The notes under the pieces are model-generated. The model had not been told where the DNA came from, did no database searches, and saw nothing but the letters and a program-made list of their open reading frames with translations. The translations under genes were made by a program, and so were the position numbers. This document shows, in pieces, positions 10,700 through 23,464 of a stretch of DNA of 64,000 bases (position 1 is the first letter of the stretch; every line of letters begins with the position of its first letter). Source of the stretch: Glycine soja (Eukaryota; Streptophyta; Magnoliopsida; Fabales; Fabaceae); the NCBI RefSeq assembly GCF_004193775.1, contig NC_041019.1:12882204-12946203 (forward strand), read 5' to 3'.

Positions 10700-11330
10700 G
10701 GTCCTATTCGTGTGGTGATTTTCTATTTTTAATTTTAAAATTTTTAAAACCAAAATCAATTTTAGATTTGAGTTTTTAGTTTCAGTTATTTTTGTTTTTA
10801 GTTTTTAAAAAGTTATTGTGAATTGAAAATAAATAAAATGGTGATAAAATAATAGTGGTAGCATGAATGACGTTAGTGGTAGTGGGAGGGATAGGGGGTA
10901 GCTGTAGCGGAATGGTGATGATGATGGCATTGACAACAAACAATGGTGGTGAGGTGTTGTGGGATTGGTGATAGTGGTGGTGTCAGAGGAGGTGGTAGTG
11001 GTGGCGGGAATAGTGATAGAATGGTGGTGGTGATCACAACAATAACGATAGGATAATGGTGGTGGTAATAGTGGGGTGACAAAAATAATATAATGATACT
11101 TAGAGTAACAACAACAACAATGATGTGGTGTTGGTGGAATGATGGTGGTGAGAGTGTTTTTTAAAACTAAAATCCAAATTCAAAAAAAGCTTTCTTAGAA
11201 ATGAATATAAAACTACTTTGAAATTAAGTTAAAAATAATTTCGGTTCTATTTTTTTTTTAAAAAAATATTTGTTTTAAAAATTGTATTTAAAAATCACAA
11301 ATCAAAAACTCAATCATCCCGAACAAGATC
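10700..11330. mobile_element. Candidate small inverted-repeat element with a TGG-rich core
   Basis: The left end (GGTCCTATTCG, 10700) resembles the reverse complement of the right end (GATCTTGTTCGGG, ending 11330). Both arms continue into T-rich sequence with TTTTAGTTTTTAAAA-like blocks. The core at 10855-11085 is an imperfect GGT/GAT trinucleotide repeat. No clear TSD. The match between the arms is weak, so this may be unrelated AT-rich sequence around a microsatellite. Confidence 0.4.
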
Positions 11331-12682
11331 AAGAATAATAATTTTTTTTAAACCCAATCATTAATTCGATAGTCCAATTTATGAACTTAGTCTAGTTACT
11401 CTTTTAGTTTGGATATGTACTCTAGTTTATCAAGAGTACTATATTTTTAGCCAAGGAGAGTCGTTTTAGACCAAGTTACTCAACTTTCCTTTTTAAGCCG
11501 TACATGTTCTCAACATTCATTTACTTGTTGGGTTTACTCACCAAAATGCATGGTTTTTCTTTCTTACACGACGATGCACATCAATAGTTGTTCATACACT
11601 TTATTTCTGAATCAACAATCGTGATTCTCAAGTTACACATACATAAGTGAGCAAAGGAAGGAAGGAGTGAGAGAGAAAGAGGTTGTAAGTTTAAATTTCT
11701 TACTAATAAAAAATTAACAGTTAATTATTAACATTGACCAATAAAAAAACCATAGATGAGCGAAAAATCGTTGAAATTGAATGATAAGAAAAAAATATTT
11801 GGAAAAAAAAAATGAGGGAAAGCTATGATAGGGTCATGACTTTGAGATCTAACTGTCATTCTCTTAAGCCACCAATACCGTTCTCACCCCTTTGAATCCA
11901 AAACCTCTCTCCCCATATTCTTGTTTCTATTTCTCACTAATGTTTTGTTTTTTTTTTGTTCTGACAATTTTATATTTAGGTCATTTTGTTTATAAAGTTT
12001 TGGGTTACTTCAGTTAAGCATACAGTAATTTAAAATAAGCAATGACTTCTTGCACCTTTTTAACCATCCGAAAAAGAATGTAATTTTACATTATGGATGA
12101 GCTTTTCTGGAATGTAATCCAGAATGTAAATTTTTACATTCTAGAATAACTAATCTCGAATGTATATCACATTTCAATTAGGGTGCAGGAAGCAATTGCC
12201 TTGGAATAATTTATTTCTGCCTTGGATCCAATTCAGTGTGACATGATTGCTATTTGGGTCTGGACTAGTAAGCATTGCTGGAAATCAATCAGGTTAGATT
12301 AAGGGGAAATTTTATTTGCACACTCCCCCTTTTTTCATTTTGAAATCTATTTTTAAAAATATAAAAATGAAAAACATTGGCAACACCCTATCTATCTAAC
12401 TTATTCTTTTGAATATTTTCTACTATTAATTAAATTTATTAGAAATCGCATAATTTTGTGGATCACATTTCATGTATAATGAATTTTACTAGTGATTTTA
12501 TAATTTTTAATAAATTTTAACAATGAGTGTATTAGAAAAATTTCCTACTAGTAGTCCTCTATAAAATAAATTTTGTAAATTAACTTTTACCAAAGAGAGA
12601 AAAAAGAATAAAAAGTGTGAAGAGAAAAATTGAAGTGCAAATAGAATGAACCTAGATTAAGAGTCAATAATAGATTCAGGCC
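11331..12682. other. AT-rich sequence, no gene seen
   Basis: No reading frame with recognisable content. A small palindromic patch around GGAATGTAATCCAGAATG lies near 12110-12150. Confidence 0.5.
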
Positions 12683-13847
12683 CTATGACTTGGGCACTCA
12701 TTCAGGTCATAAGGAAGATACTATTCTCACATCTAAAATTAATATTTTCACCACACATGGGATGACTTTTTGCAAAATTCCAAAAATACTCTTTCTACAA
12801 AAATATGATTCCGTTGTACATGTGCATAACGAAAATATACTTCTGTTGCAATGTATGGGGTGCCAAGAAAATATACAACATATTTGTGATTACATGGTGT
12901 ATTTTGTTAATGAAATCATATTTGGTTGTGTAATTTTTTTACACCTCCACTTATATAATGAAAACATATTTTTGTTGAGTAAACATAATGGAAACATATT
13001 CTGTTGTATATTTTGCTCAACAAAAGTGTGTTGTGTATTTTCAATTTTTTTCAACTAGTCAAATTAATATGATATAAATTATCTTCTTTTTTTCTTTACA
13101 AAAAATTGAAATTAAGATACAATTTACCTTTTAAATAAAAGTTAGAGTATCATATAGGTTTTTGTTTCTAATTAAAATTGAAATAATTAGATAAAATTTA
13201 CCATTTGCAAAAATAATCAAATTAAGTATTAAGTTAATTACTTTTATTAATAATAATTGATTAATTCTACTAATTAAATTAATTATGATGCTAATTATGA
13301 TACTAATTTGTATCATAATTAATTTGATTAAAATTAAAAAAGGATAATTTGTTTCATCAATTAATTCAATTTCTATTAAAAAAGATAATTTGTGCAATCA
13401 TTAATTCAAATTTAAATTAAAAGATAATTTATAACCCAATAAATTTTATTACTATTAAAAAGGGTAATGTGTGTTGCCATTAAGATAATTTGTATCATAA
13501 TTAATTCAAGAATAATTAATAAATTAACTTATATATAAATTGATTATAGTTTTTTTTTGAAAAAATTTAACAAAATGGGGGAACATGTTTTCATTGTGTA
13601 AGTGGAGGTGCAAAAAACTTACACAACAAAAATATGATTTCATTGACAAAATATACAATAGAATCATATTTTTATTGTCTACCTTTTTGGCACCCCATAC
13701 ATTGCAACAGAAATATGCTTTCATTGCACACATGTAGAACGGAATCAGACTTTAATAGGAAGGGTATTTTTGGAGTTTCATAAAGGTCATCCACGTGGGC
13801 GGTGAGAAGAGTAATTCTAGGTGAAAATAGCAACTCCCAGGTCATAG
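12683..13847. mobile_element. Long-inverted-repeat (foldback-like) non-autonomous element
   Basis: The left arm (12683 to about 12990) matches the reverse complement of the right arm (about 13565-13847). Shared blocks include TGCAACGTATGGGGTGCC-like sequence (left TGCAATGTATGGGGTGCCA), CACCTCCACTTA and TTCCAAAAATAC. Outer ends pair as CTATGACTTGGG with CTATGACCTGGG. Between the arms is AT-rich sequence made of diverged units around AAAGATAATTTGT and ATTAATTCAA. No transposase is present. I cannot fix the superfamily, and the TSD is unclear (ATTCAG versus TTTCAG nearby). Confidence 0.7.
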
Positions 13848-16389
13848 TTTCAGTTTTTAAAACATTACATTCTCAGGTCCAGCTATATAATATTTTTGGC
13901 TCCTTCATGTGAGAAAAAATGAGCGACAAAATTGGTCTGTAGGTGGTAATTGTTAAATACATCCTCTCTTTTTATTAGTGTACTTTCTTAATTTTTATTT
14001 ATTTTCTAAAAAATATAATTTTTGGAAATATTAAATATTAATTCTGAAAAATGTTAATATCTTAACACTATTGGTACCATTATTTGGTTAGGAACTTGAA
14101 GTCTATTAAAAGTGTGGTCAATTGATTTATTTTTTTTTTTTATGAAAATTCGTTAACAACAAAATTGATAATTATATTTTGAACCTATAATATAATGACT
14201 AAAATCTCTTACCTTATACAAGAATTTGATTTAGGAGTTAGGAACAAGGACGAACTCTTGCCTTAATTTGTATTGGGTTGCTGGATGCACGTTATTCACA
14301 ACGTGCATTGAAGGAATAACCTTTAAAAAATAAAGACAACCAAAGCATATAGAGAATTCATGTAAAAAAATATGAAACACTACGAAATTGAATTAAAATC
14401 ATTGGCTACCTAAGAATAAAAGAAATTATAACGTTATCAGAAATCAATAATATCCAAGAGTAATTTTTAAAAAATTGAAACAAACATGATAATGTTTCCT
14501 TTTCATGTTTACACTCTTGAAATTAACTTTTAATCCATGATCAACAAACGCACTCTCAATAATTGGATATTTCAAAAAAGGAAAGATGAAAATAAAAACA
14601 ATGCATATAAACAATAGAAATGAAAACAAACGCACACATGTAATTATAGATGAGTTTATAATTTATATAAAAAAATTAATGAGTTGATCATGTGAATTCT
14701 TATTTCGTGAAACATAAATCATGCAAGATTTTCTTAATTTAAATTTCAATATGCTATTCCTATTATAAATCAATTAGTTAAATCATAAAAAATAATGTAT
14801 ATTTGAAGGATTGAATTACAAAAGTGGTTATAATTAATTACCTGAATTAATATAACTACGTACCTTTTATGAATTAAAAATAGAAAAAATTGATCACTTA
14901 AATAAATTATTACCGTAAGTACAAAAAATCAAAATATTTAATAAATTGTTTATCGTATTATATAAAATAAAATTTATGTAATATTTAATGATTTAATTGG
15001 TTGATTCAATCAGTATATTTAATTTTGATATTCACCTGGGTTTTTCAATCGAAAATCGAAAACAATGTAAATGGTTTACAATAATTTACGCGCGTTACTC
15101 AATTGAGTTAGATTTTTGTTGACATATTCACCTAGGTTATTATAATTGTATATTTTTATCAATTAATAAATAAAATAAACTTAAATCCACATTCTAAAGT
15201 GAGAGTTTCTTTTCTTCATTGGTCCCTTATATTGGTTCTTCTATTTGTTATTCCCAACTCGGATACATATATTTTATTTACCTGATTCCCATGTGTAGTG
15301 TTGTTACCTCGTATCTGCTTTTGTTCTTATTAGCGTTTACGTGCATACTTGCTCTAAATACGTATGATAATGTATGCCTCACCGAAACCTTTTATAATTT
15401 TCGGTTGCATAGGGAATTTGCTTATGATTTTGCATAGCAATGCTTGCATTAGATGATGAGAGGAGACGGGGAGAATCTCAAAATACACGAATGAGAGATA
15501 TGATTAAGTCTGATAATATACAAAGTTTTCTCCCAACATCTCAAAGCACATGAGTTGGAGATTGAAGAGGGGCCTCAAGAATTTGATAGGCTTAAAGTAA
15601 ATTTAAAAGTAAAAAAAAATAAAAAAATGATATTTTCATGAAAATATAAAAAGTTATTTACTAATACATATGCAACTTTTATTTTTATTTAAATTATTTT
15701 GACAATTAAAATATTACTAAACACATTTTTAAATATACTTAGGAATAACATTCTTAGATATCTTATTCCTAAGAATATTATTCCTTGAAATATAATATCA
15801 TTTGTTAAAACAAATATCTTCTAATTTTTTTAATTCAATTTTAACGGAGAGATAAATATAAGCAATAAATACAAATTCATTGATCCTTCTATTCTTTCTC
15901 TAGGGTGAGTTTTCTCTAGGGTGAGTTTTTATTTGAATGCTTTTTTTTTTTTTTTACATATTTTGTCTAATAACTTTGTTTGCATATATTAATTTTACAG
16001 TTGCTTCACTTTCAACTATTGAAATAATGTACTAAAAGATATATAAGAAATTAAAATCTTATTGACAAAATTTTCATCATTATTGGTAATTTTGTCACTA
16101 ATATTTATTACTAAATTTTGCTGGTGATTTTTCAAAAGATACATGTAAATTTCTCAGTAACTATTGTTAGTTTTTTTTAGTTCCACAAAAGATACGAAGA
16201 ATTCTACTATATTAACTATAAAAAAGGTTAATTCTTTATTTTATTTATTTTTATAATTTTCATTTATATAATTTTTTTACTAGACACATTTCTTTCTTTA
16301 CTATACTTCAAAAATATTTTATCTTTTCATTATTTTTATTTAATTTGTATTTTTATTCTTAAATAAGCTTATGTTTTTTTTTAAAAATT
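13848..16389. other. AT-rich sequence, no gene seen
   Basis: Low-complexity A/T sequence. A short stretch at 15440-15600 has coding-like composition but stops in all frames, and I cannot name it. A duplicated TCTAGGGTGAGTTTT occurs at about 15900 and 15914. Confidence 0.5.
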
Positions 16390-16394
16390 ATTTG
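16390..16394. repeat. 5-bp TSD of the copia element (left)
   Basis: ATTTG, repeated exactly at 23460-23464. Confidence 0.85.
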
Positions 16395-16870
16395 TTTTGG
16401 AATTTTAGGGGATCCTTATAAAATACCAATAACTACTAAAAACACATTATACTAGATTATCAAGAAGAGTTTTAGGAATACCTGGATCCATAATGATTGA
16501 TCAACAAACGCAGCGGAATCTGAATCCGTAGGTGATCGGTGACTTCATGGTTCTTCCTCAACCGGAACCTCTTTATTCCTTAATAGGACATTTGTAACTC
16601 TTCAGATGGATATAAGAGAAATTATATGTGACGGCTCGATATATTGGGGACCATAGTCTTCTTATAGTGTGTTAATCTAATAGGGTTCCCGTTATCCCCT
16701 AATGGGCCAACATTGACATCTGCTCATTTAAGTTCATATCATTTGATTTGGTTGTCTAACGGACTCACTTAATTTGATCACATAAAATAAAAACCACTAA
16801 TGATAAATAGTTAATATAATTGTCTTATAATATTAGCCCACATTAATTATTGGAATAAAAAATTCCAACA
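16395..16870 (-). repeat. 3' LTR of the copia element
   Basis: Pairs over its whole 476-bp length with 22984-23459. On the minus strand it starts TGTTGGAATTTT. Its far end reads CCAAAA where the other copy has CCCAACA, so the terminal CA is mutated. Confidence 0.92.
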
Positions 16871-16883
16871 ATCTCCCACTTGG
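16871..16883 (-). promoter_or_regulatory. Polypurine tract of the copia element
   Basis: Minus strand CAAGTGGGAGAT lies directly before the 3' LTR. It primes plus-strand DNA synthesis in this family. Confidence 0.8.
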
Positions 16884-17284
16884 GCTACATATTGTAACAT
16901 TTTATCAAAAATCCTTAAGTGCGTATTTGTATGCTATTTACCTTTAGACTTCCACCTTAACAACCTCGTCCATCTCATGCATCAATAATGGAATCATTGC
17001 GTCTTTGTCACTACAACAAATGTAACTAGACCCAATGACTATCACATAAGTACACTCAATCACATAGGTCAACATGGATAAACAACATGAAAATTACATG
17101 CAATGTGATCTCAGTCATGCCTATTTCCAATTGGTCCAAACTTTATTCTTTATAGAGATCAATTCAAATACAACATAAATATTGCAAACAAAACAAGATT
17201 ATAATGAAATGATTAACTTCAACTTTATTTCTGCAGAAAATCCAAACAACAAAATATTTGTAAACCATAAGATATAGAACATAA

Positions 17285-18540
17285 GTAAGACTCCCACTCA
17301 ACTAAGGTACTATCAGGAATTACACCCATATGAGCATTGTGCTCATGAAAAACTTTAAGTGTCATACTTTTAGTAAGTGGATCAGCTAGCATGAAATGAG
17401 TCCTTATATGTTCTATACAAATCTATATTTTCTGGATTCTTTATTTAACAACCAAATATTTTATGTCAACAAATTTTTACTTAGTTGAATCCTTAATAAG
17501 ACTGCTAAGATATTGTCCCAATAATCACCCGATGGCTACTTAATGTTGGCGACAACAGGCAAGCTAGTTATAATAATTTAGCAATCATAAATTCTAGTAT
17601 GATGTCTCATAACAAAATATTAACTCCACCAACATGGTTAAATGTGGATCCTTATGTGAAGTGATTGCTATTAAGACATTCTGAAAAATCAAAGTCAGAA
17701 TACCTAATAATCTCTAAACTTGTAGACTTTCGATATGAAAACATGTAGTTTCTTGTTCTCTTCAATTAACGCATAATGCACTTTACTACTTTCTAGTGTT
17801 GCATACCAAGATTACTCATATATCATCTTAGGACTCCCACAAAAAAATATTTCAAGACAATAAAAAAAATAAACTTAAGCATACATGATAAATTGTAATA
17901 TAACTGCTTTGCAACAATAAGTTGTATGATGATAGTAGGATGTCATCAACATACAATACCATAATAATAAATTTACTCCCACTAAACCTTTAGCACACAT
18001 AATCATCAACCAAATTTACCTCAACACCATAAGAGACAATCTTGATGAATTTTGTAATACCATAGACGAGAGACTTGTTTAAAAACATAAATGGATTTCT
18101 TTAGTTTGCATACCATAGACTTTAGATCATCTTAAACAAGGTTTTCTAGTTGTATCGTATAAATTGTTTCATCAATGTTTTCATTTAGAAACGTAATCTT
18201 TGCATCCATCTATGCAAAACAATTTTCAAAATGATCTATAGTGGCATTGTAGTCCTAAGAAAGTCTCTCTAAGAAATCAGAGAGAAAGTCTCTTTGTGAT
18301 CCATGTCTTCCTTCTTATAAAACTTTTGGCAACAAGACAATCTTTATATATCTCAAAATTACCCATTGAATCCCTTTCAACTATAGATATTTATCTACAA
18401 CTTATGGGTTTCACACTTTCAAGCAATTTAACGATATCCCAAATGTCATGTTCAACCATTGGTTTTATTACATCATTTATGGCATCAATCCACTTGAGAG
18501 TTATAACACAACACGACTTGACTAAGGTCAATTAGACCTT
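17285..18540 (-). pseudogene. Copia reverse transcriptase / RNase H region, decayed
   Basis: On the minus strand, fragments read in family order. The start of RT (WIDAIND-IKPMVEHDIWD, then a basic segment ending near KRLS) lies at about 18530-18290. A Tyr-Val-Asp-Asp-Ile-Leu active-site block lies at 17954-17937. The copia RNase H tail (LADPLTKSM, then VFHEHNAHMGV) lies at about 17390-17310. Stops and frame changes interrupt all three. Only two catalytic Asp of the YVDD box can be checked, and both are present. Not functional. Confidence 0.8.
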
Positions 18541-19673
18541 CTCAGTCAACCTAATATCATATTCATGTTCTTAAATAAATATGACATAATCATATCAAAT
18601 TTCATTTTTCCTTTCTCTAGTGGATCTTCTTAATGACACTTCTTGAGGTTATTGAGTTTGAACTTTAGGTGGTGCTTGAGAGGGAATCTTAGTGTTGTCT
18701 TGTATTTTAATAATCTCAGGAGTAACATCATTATTTAATTATCATATCTGTTTCTTGAACAATGGTAAGTACAAAGGCTTATCTATTGCCAATAACAGAT
18801 TATTCTTTAAACTCCTTGTGTTTCCTGCCCTTCCAAACTCAATTTCCTCAAGGAGTCTTGCATGTGTCAAACATGAACTTAAAGTGGGATTGTAAAACTT
18901 ATACATGCGAGAGCTTTAAATGTAACAAAAACAAAATTATAACTAATTATCTTTAAGTCCAACTTACCTTCATGCAGCCTATAAGTCATTGCTTCGACTG
19001 AACATCCCTAAATATGTATATGCCTAATGTTGGAATTTCCCCGACTCATATCTATAGGGTAGTGAGTACTTTAATTGGCACCTAAAAGGATATAAATTAC
19101 ATTCTTTAATGTCTTTCCCCAAAGCGACTTTGGTATAGAAGAATTAAACTTCTTACCATATCTGTACAAGTCTGGTTTCATCATTTTGCAACTTTGTTCA
19201 TGCTAGGTTTGCCTAACATTACATGTTGTAAAAAAAATTTCACAATTATTGAAGAAAAACACATGGGGGGCTCCAAAAGTTGTACCTTATGTCATATATA
19301 CCATAGTAATCCCCACATTCACATTTGACAACCTTAATTTTTTTTATAGTTGAAGTTCAACTTCATCTTTGAAAGACTGAATATCTAGATGTCAAAACTT
19401 CTCATAATTTAAATAAAGAGGAATCATCTATGAACATAATAAAATACATTTGTTCATTCCATGAATCCATAAGGAATAGAACACAAATATATGCATGTAT
19501 TAGTTCTAAGGCATCCTTATTTCTTTCAACACCTGAATTCCATTTTGTTTGTTTATTTTCCCTTTATATACTCAATATAGACTATAAGGTCCAACCAATA
19601 TAAAAGATCCAGAATTTCCTATACACACAAGCATCCAAATTATCTATTAAGAGATATGATTTAAGTGCTTATG

Positions 19674-19901
19674 TTATAAAGTAACGAAATTCTCATTTAA
19701 TTTTAAGTTTTGTACCACCCAAAAAATGTTTGCAATAGGAACACTCAAATATCCATAAAAGAACTCATAACTTGCAACATTTGAATCACATGAGAGACTA
19801 ACTTTATTATTTCTAAATGAACAAAAATAACTATATTTGTCCAAATTAGAAATAAAATTTGGTTTAATAAATAGCTCAATATATGTCTCAACCAAATTCA
19901 A
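19674..19901 (-). pseudogene. Copia protease / pre-integrase region fragment
   Basis: The minus-strand reading frame contains IKPNFISNLDKYSYFCSFRN followed by a Val/Ser-rich stretch, which resembles the segment just before the integrase zinc finger in copia polyproteins (the PxFxxNLxS-type block). The surrounding 18540-21046 and 19902-21046 sequence is too decayed to read. Position between gag and RT agrees with the element's order. Confidence 0.6.
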
Positions 19902-21046
19902 ATGAAATTGAGTCTTTTAAAGCAACATAAAAGTTCTCATAGCTTCAACTATAACTTTATGTCATCGCTCACATAAAAGAATATTTCATTATCACTTGGT
20001 GGATGACTCCATAGGTAGCATCGTATAGACATGCTTTTGTGAGTAGTAGAACCAAAATCTACCCACTAACATCCTTCAGTACAAAACGAAATTAACTTTA
20101 AAACAAACAAAAATGAGAAGTTTACCATTTTCACACACTAAATAGTGTAAATGGGACCCCCATTTTTTTATATGTCTCATCCTACAAAAGAAAAAAGGAA
20201 ATTCCCTATCTTGTTCTCTTGTTTCTTCTCTAGAAAAAAAATTATGCAATATCTTCAACTTTGAACTGACTCCTCTCAAACTCTAAATTTTATACATGCA
20301 ACTTTGGGATTTAAATAATATGAGTAATTTAAACCATAACAGTGACAACAACAACAACAATTAAAGAAGAGAATAATAAACATAAAATGCTCAAATAATC
20401 TTTATGGTAAATTCCAAGACCCAAACAAGATACCTAGCGCACCATCAATCCTCAATCTTTGGATTGAAATAGACTAATTGCAAGTGGTACTCTTAACGCA
20501 TTGATCAAACATTGGTGATAAGTCCTGTTAAACAAAGATTGTCTTTGGACACTCCATTGCTCACATGAAAAACTTATATGATAATTATTCTGATCAAATT
20601 ATGATTGTCTTTGAACATTTCATTATTCACATAGAAAATCACACTATTTATAATCGGCACATGTTTACTATTGCAAACATATAATTATTCTGCCAAATTA
20701 TGTCTTCCTTTGGGATGAGCACAATTTGCATGAATAATTCCATGCAACATCCATGTAAATTCAATCAAATCAACTTACACAACAGAGGTTACTTTGGCAA
20801 CATGTTGTTTCAATCAATTTAATAAAAAAATACAAGACAATTTAATATAATAAATGTGAGGTCTTAAAAATATATATAACAGAACATGCAAATATTTTGC
20901 AGAATAGACCCATCACAAGATACTCAACACAACATTAATTCATAGTCTTTGGACAGAGAAATTAATTTGTAATTGGTACTCTTAACGCAATGATCAAATA
21001 TTGACAATAAATTCTGTCAAATCATAGCCTTTCTTTGTGATGTAAG

Positions 21047-22027
21047 CTCCATTAGAGCTTGTAGGCCTAGGATCTTCTTTATCAATGGATTCCTTTGCTT
21101 CTTGGAAGATGAATGGCAGCGGAAAGGAAAAGGAAGAGAGAGAGGAGATGCCACTTCAAGGAGAAGATGAGTCTAGAAGAAGCTCACCACCATAAGAGGC
21201 CATGGATAAGAGCTTGGAGGAAGAAGGAGATGAATGAAGGGAGAGGAAGAGAAGAGCACAAAATTTTGTGCTCTAAAAGAGCTCTGAAATCTGAAGTTTA
21301 ATATTCAAATGATCAAAGTTGAAAAAAATGCACACACATGACCTCTATTTATAGCCTAAGTGTCACACAAAATTGGAGGGAAATTTGAATTTCAATTCAA
21401 ATTTTACTTGAATTTGAAATTGAATTTGTGGAGCCAAACTTTGGAGCCAAAATTTCACTAATTATGATTAGTGAATTTTAGTTATGGTTCAACCCACTAG
21501 TCCAAGATTAATTCCAAGATTCTCCACTAAGTATGCTTAGGTGTCATGAGACATGTAAAGCATGAAGGACATGCACAAAGAGTGACTATATGATGTGGCA
21601 ATGGGGTGTAGTAAGCAAATGCTCACCTTCCCCTCTAAAATTTAATTGGATTGAGCTTCTACCAATTCAATTAAATTTTATTTCCCAACACACACATCAA
21701 ATATTCACTTAGTGCATGTGAAATTACAAAATTACCCCTATTGCAAAAACTAGTCTAGGTGCCCTAAAATACAAGGGCTGAAAAATCCTATATTTCTAGG
21801 GTACCCTTCCTACATTATGGAGCCCTAAATACAAGAATCAAATATAATGACATCCTAGTCTAATATGTACAAAGATAATTGGACCCAACCTTGGCCCATG
21901 GGCTCAGAAATCTACCCTGAGGTTCATGAGAACCCTAGGGCATTCTTCAGTAGCTCTAGCCCAATCCTCTTGGAGCCTGTTGTTCATGGCTCTAGTGACT
22001 GATCCCTTCCTAGGGAGGATTGCATCA
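21047..22027 (-). mobile_element. Solo LTR (family S1) inserted in the copia element
   Basis: A 981-bp segment from TGATGTAAGC to ATTGCATCA, flanked by exact 5-bp TSDs CTTTG (21042-21046 and 22028-22032). A TATA box CTATAAATAGA on the minus strand (about 21338-21348) suggests minus orientation. The same family recurs at 38144-39041. No internal domain remains, so it is a product of LTR-LTR recombination. It must have inserted after the copia element. Confidence 0.9.
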
Positions 22028-22496
22028 CTTTGGACCGACTATAATTCACATGAAATACCTTATAATTGTCACACATTTATCATCACAGGTACAAAATTAT
22101 TTGGCTAAATTGTGTCTTCCTTTGGGTTGAGCACAATTCGCATAAATAATTTTATACTAATATCCATGCAATTCTAATTAAATTAATTTACGCAATAGAG
22201 ATTGCTTTGAAAATATATCATGTCAATCAATTTAATTAAAAATCAGTAGATATGCAAATAAATGGAAAAGATCTGGTACTGCTAAATTAACTTCAATCAT
22301 GATAGCAAAAAATATAAAACATTAATTACGGCAAGCAAATATCATATCCTTAAATTATATTTAATGCTATCATTGATTTATACTTAAAATACCACAAGCA
22401 TCTTTCTTTTGTTTCTTTTGCTTAGAGCAACCTTAGTTTTCCTTTTTTTTTATTCTTAGAGGTTAAGCTTAAATGAGCCCTTTCAAATGTGTCTTT

Positions 22497-22691
22497 CTAT
22501 TGTCTCTCTTCCTCTTGCACACAATGAGATATAAGCTCATTAATGGACCATTTGTTTTTCTGAGTGTTATAACTCACTTTGAATTGCCCAAAGTGTACAC
22601 TAAGTGAGATCAAAACTAAATGCACGAGCAGTTCTTTACCAAGCTCTATCTTAAGTGCTTTCAATTTTGATGCCAAGTTAGACATTTTCAT
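22497..22691 (-). pseudogene. Copia gag fragment (UBN2-type)
   Basis: A 64-codon open stretch with LVLISLSVHFGQFKVSYNT, then KWSINELISHCVQEEER. This is the conserved core of copia gag polypeptides (…LP..F..FxxxYN…KW…ELI…VQEEER). It is close to the 5' LTR on the minus strand as expected. It does not continue into an open gag-pol. Confidence 0.8.
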
Positions 22692-22969
22692 TATTAGTAT
22701 ACTCTCTTATATAACTTTCCCCCTCCTTTTTTTTAACAAAAAAAATAACAAATAAAAAAACAAAAACTACATGTACAAAAAACTTCCTTATATATATTAT
22801 GAATAATAGCCATGAAGAGAAGCCGTTCATAAATCCAAATAACAATGTTAAAAAAAACAAAAATACACCCGAATTTAAATCAAATATCCAATTTACCAAC
22901 AATTAATATGTGTTGTTCCAAAAAAAAAAACTTGGGTTCATATAACCAAATAATCTAATAGTAATGGCG

Positions 22970-22981
22970 GCTCTGATACCA
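22970..22981 (-). other. Primer binding site of the copia element
   Basis: Minus strand TGGTATCAGAGC, complementary to the 3' end of plant initiator tRNA-Met, starts two bases after the 5' LTR. Confidence 0.9.
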
Positions 22982-22983
22982 CT

Positions 22984-23459
22984 TGTTGGGATTTTAGGGG
23001 ATCCTTATAAAATACCAATAACCACCAAGAACACATTACATTAGATTATCAGGAAGAGTTTTTGGAATACCTAGATCTATAATGATTGATCAACAAACGC
23101 AGCGAAATCTGAATCCGTAGGTAATCGGTGACTTCATGGTTCTTCCTCAATCGGAACATCTTTATTCCTTAATAGGACCTTCGTAACTCTTCAGATAGGT
23201 AGAAGAGAAACTATATGTGAAGGCTTGGTATATTGGGGACCATAGTCTTTTTATAGTGTGTTAACCTAATAAGGTTCCCATTATCCCCTAATGGGCCAAC
23301 ACTGACATTTGCTCATTTAAGTCCATATCATTTGATTTGGTTGTATAACAAGCTCAGTTAATTTGATCACATAAAATAAAACCCACTAATGATAAATAGC
23401 TAATATAATTGTCTTATAATATTAGCCCATATTAATTATTGAAATAGAAAATTCCAACA
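22984..23459 (-). repeat. 5' LTR of the copia element
   Basis: A 476-bp copy, TGTTGG to CCCAACA on the minus strand. Flanked outside by the TSD ATTTG (23460-23464) and inside by the primer binding site. Confidence 0.93.
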
Positions 23460-23464
23460 ATTTG
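23460..23464. repeat. 5-bp TSD of the copia element (right)
   Basis: ATTTG, identical to 16390-16394. Confidence 0.85.

Larger units (their letters stand above)
16395..23459 (-). mobile_element. Ty1-copia LTR retrotransposon, minus strand, decayed
   Basis: Two 476-bp LTRs in direct orientation, exact 5-bp TSD, a tRNA-iMet-type primer binding site next to the right LTR and a polypurine tract next to the left LTR, so it is transcribed on the minus strand. Decayed gag (about 22690-22497), pre-integrase region (19901-19674), reverse transcriptase with a Tyr-Val-Asp-Asp motif (17937-17954) and the RNase H C-terminus (about 17390-17285) occur in the normal copia order. A solo LTR of another family is inserted at 21047-22027. 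By hand the LTRs differ at about 40 of 476 positions, so the insertion is old. It has no open coding capacity. Confidence 0.93.

Noticed and set aside
10873..11082. His/Pro-rich frame
   Set aside because: Translation of the GGT/GAT repeat.
21113..21301. Lys/Arg/Glu-rich short frame
   Set aside because: Lies inside the S1 solo LTR in purine-rich sequence, and a comparable frame occurs in the other copy at 38196-38525; repeated LTR sequence, not a gene.
22970..22981. tRNA-Met-like sequence
   Set aside because: Only the 12-base complement of the tRNA 3' end, placed next to an LTR: a primer binding site, not a tRNA gene.
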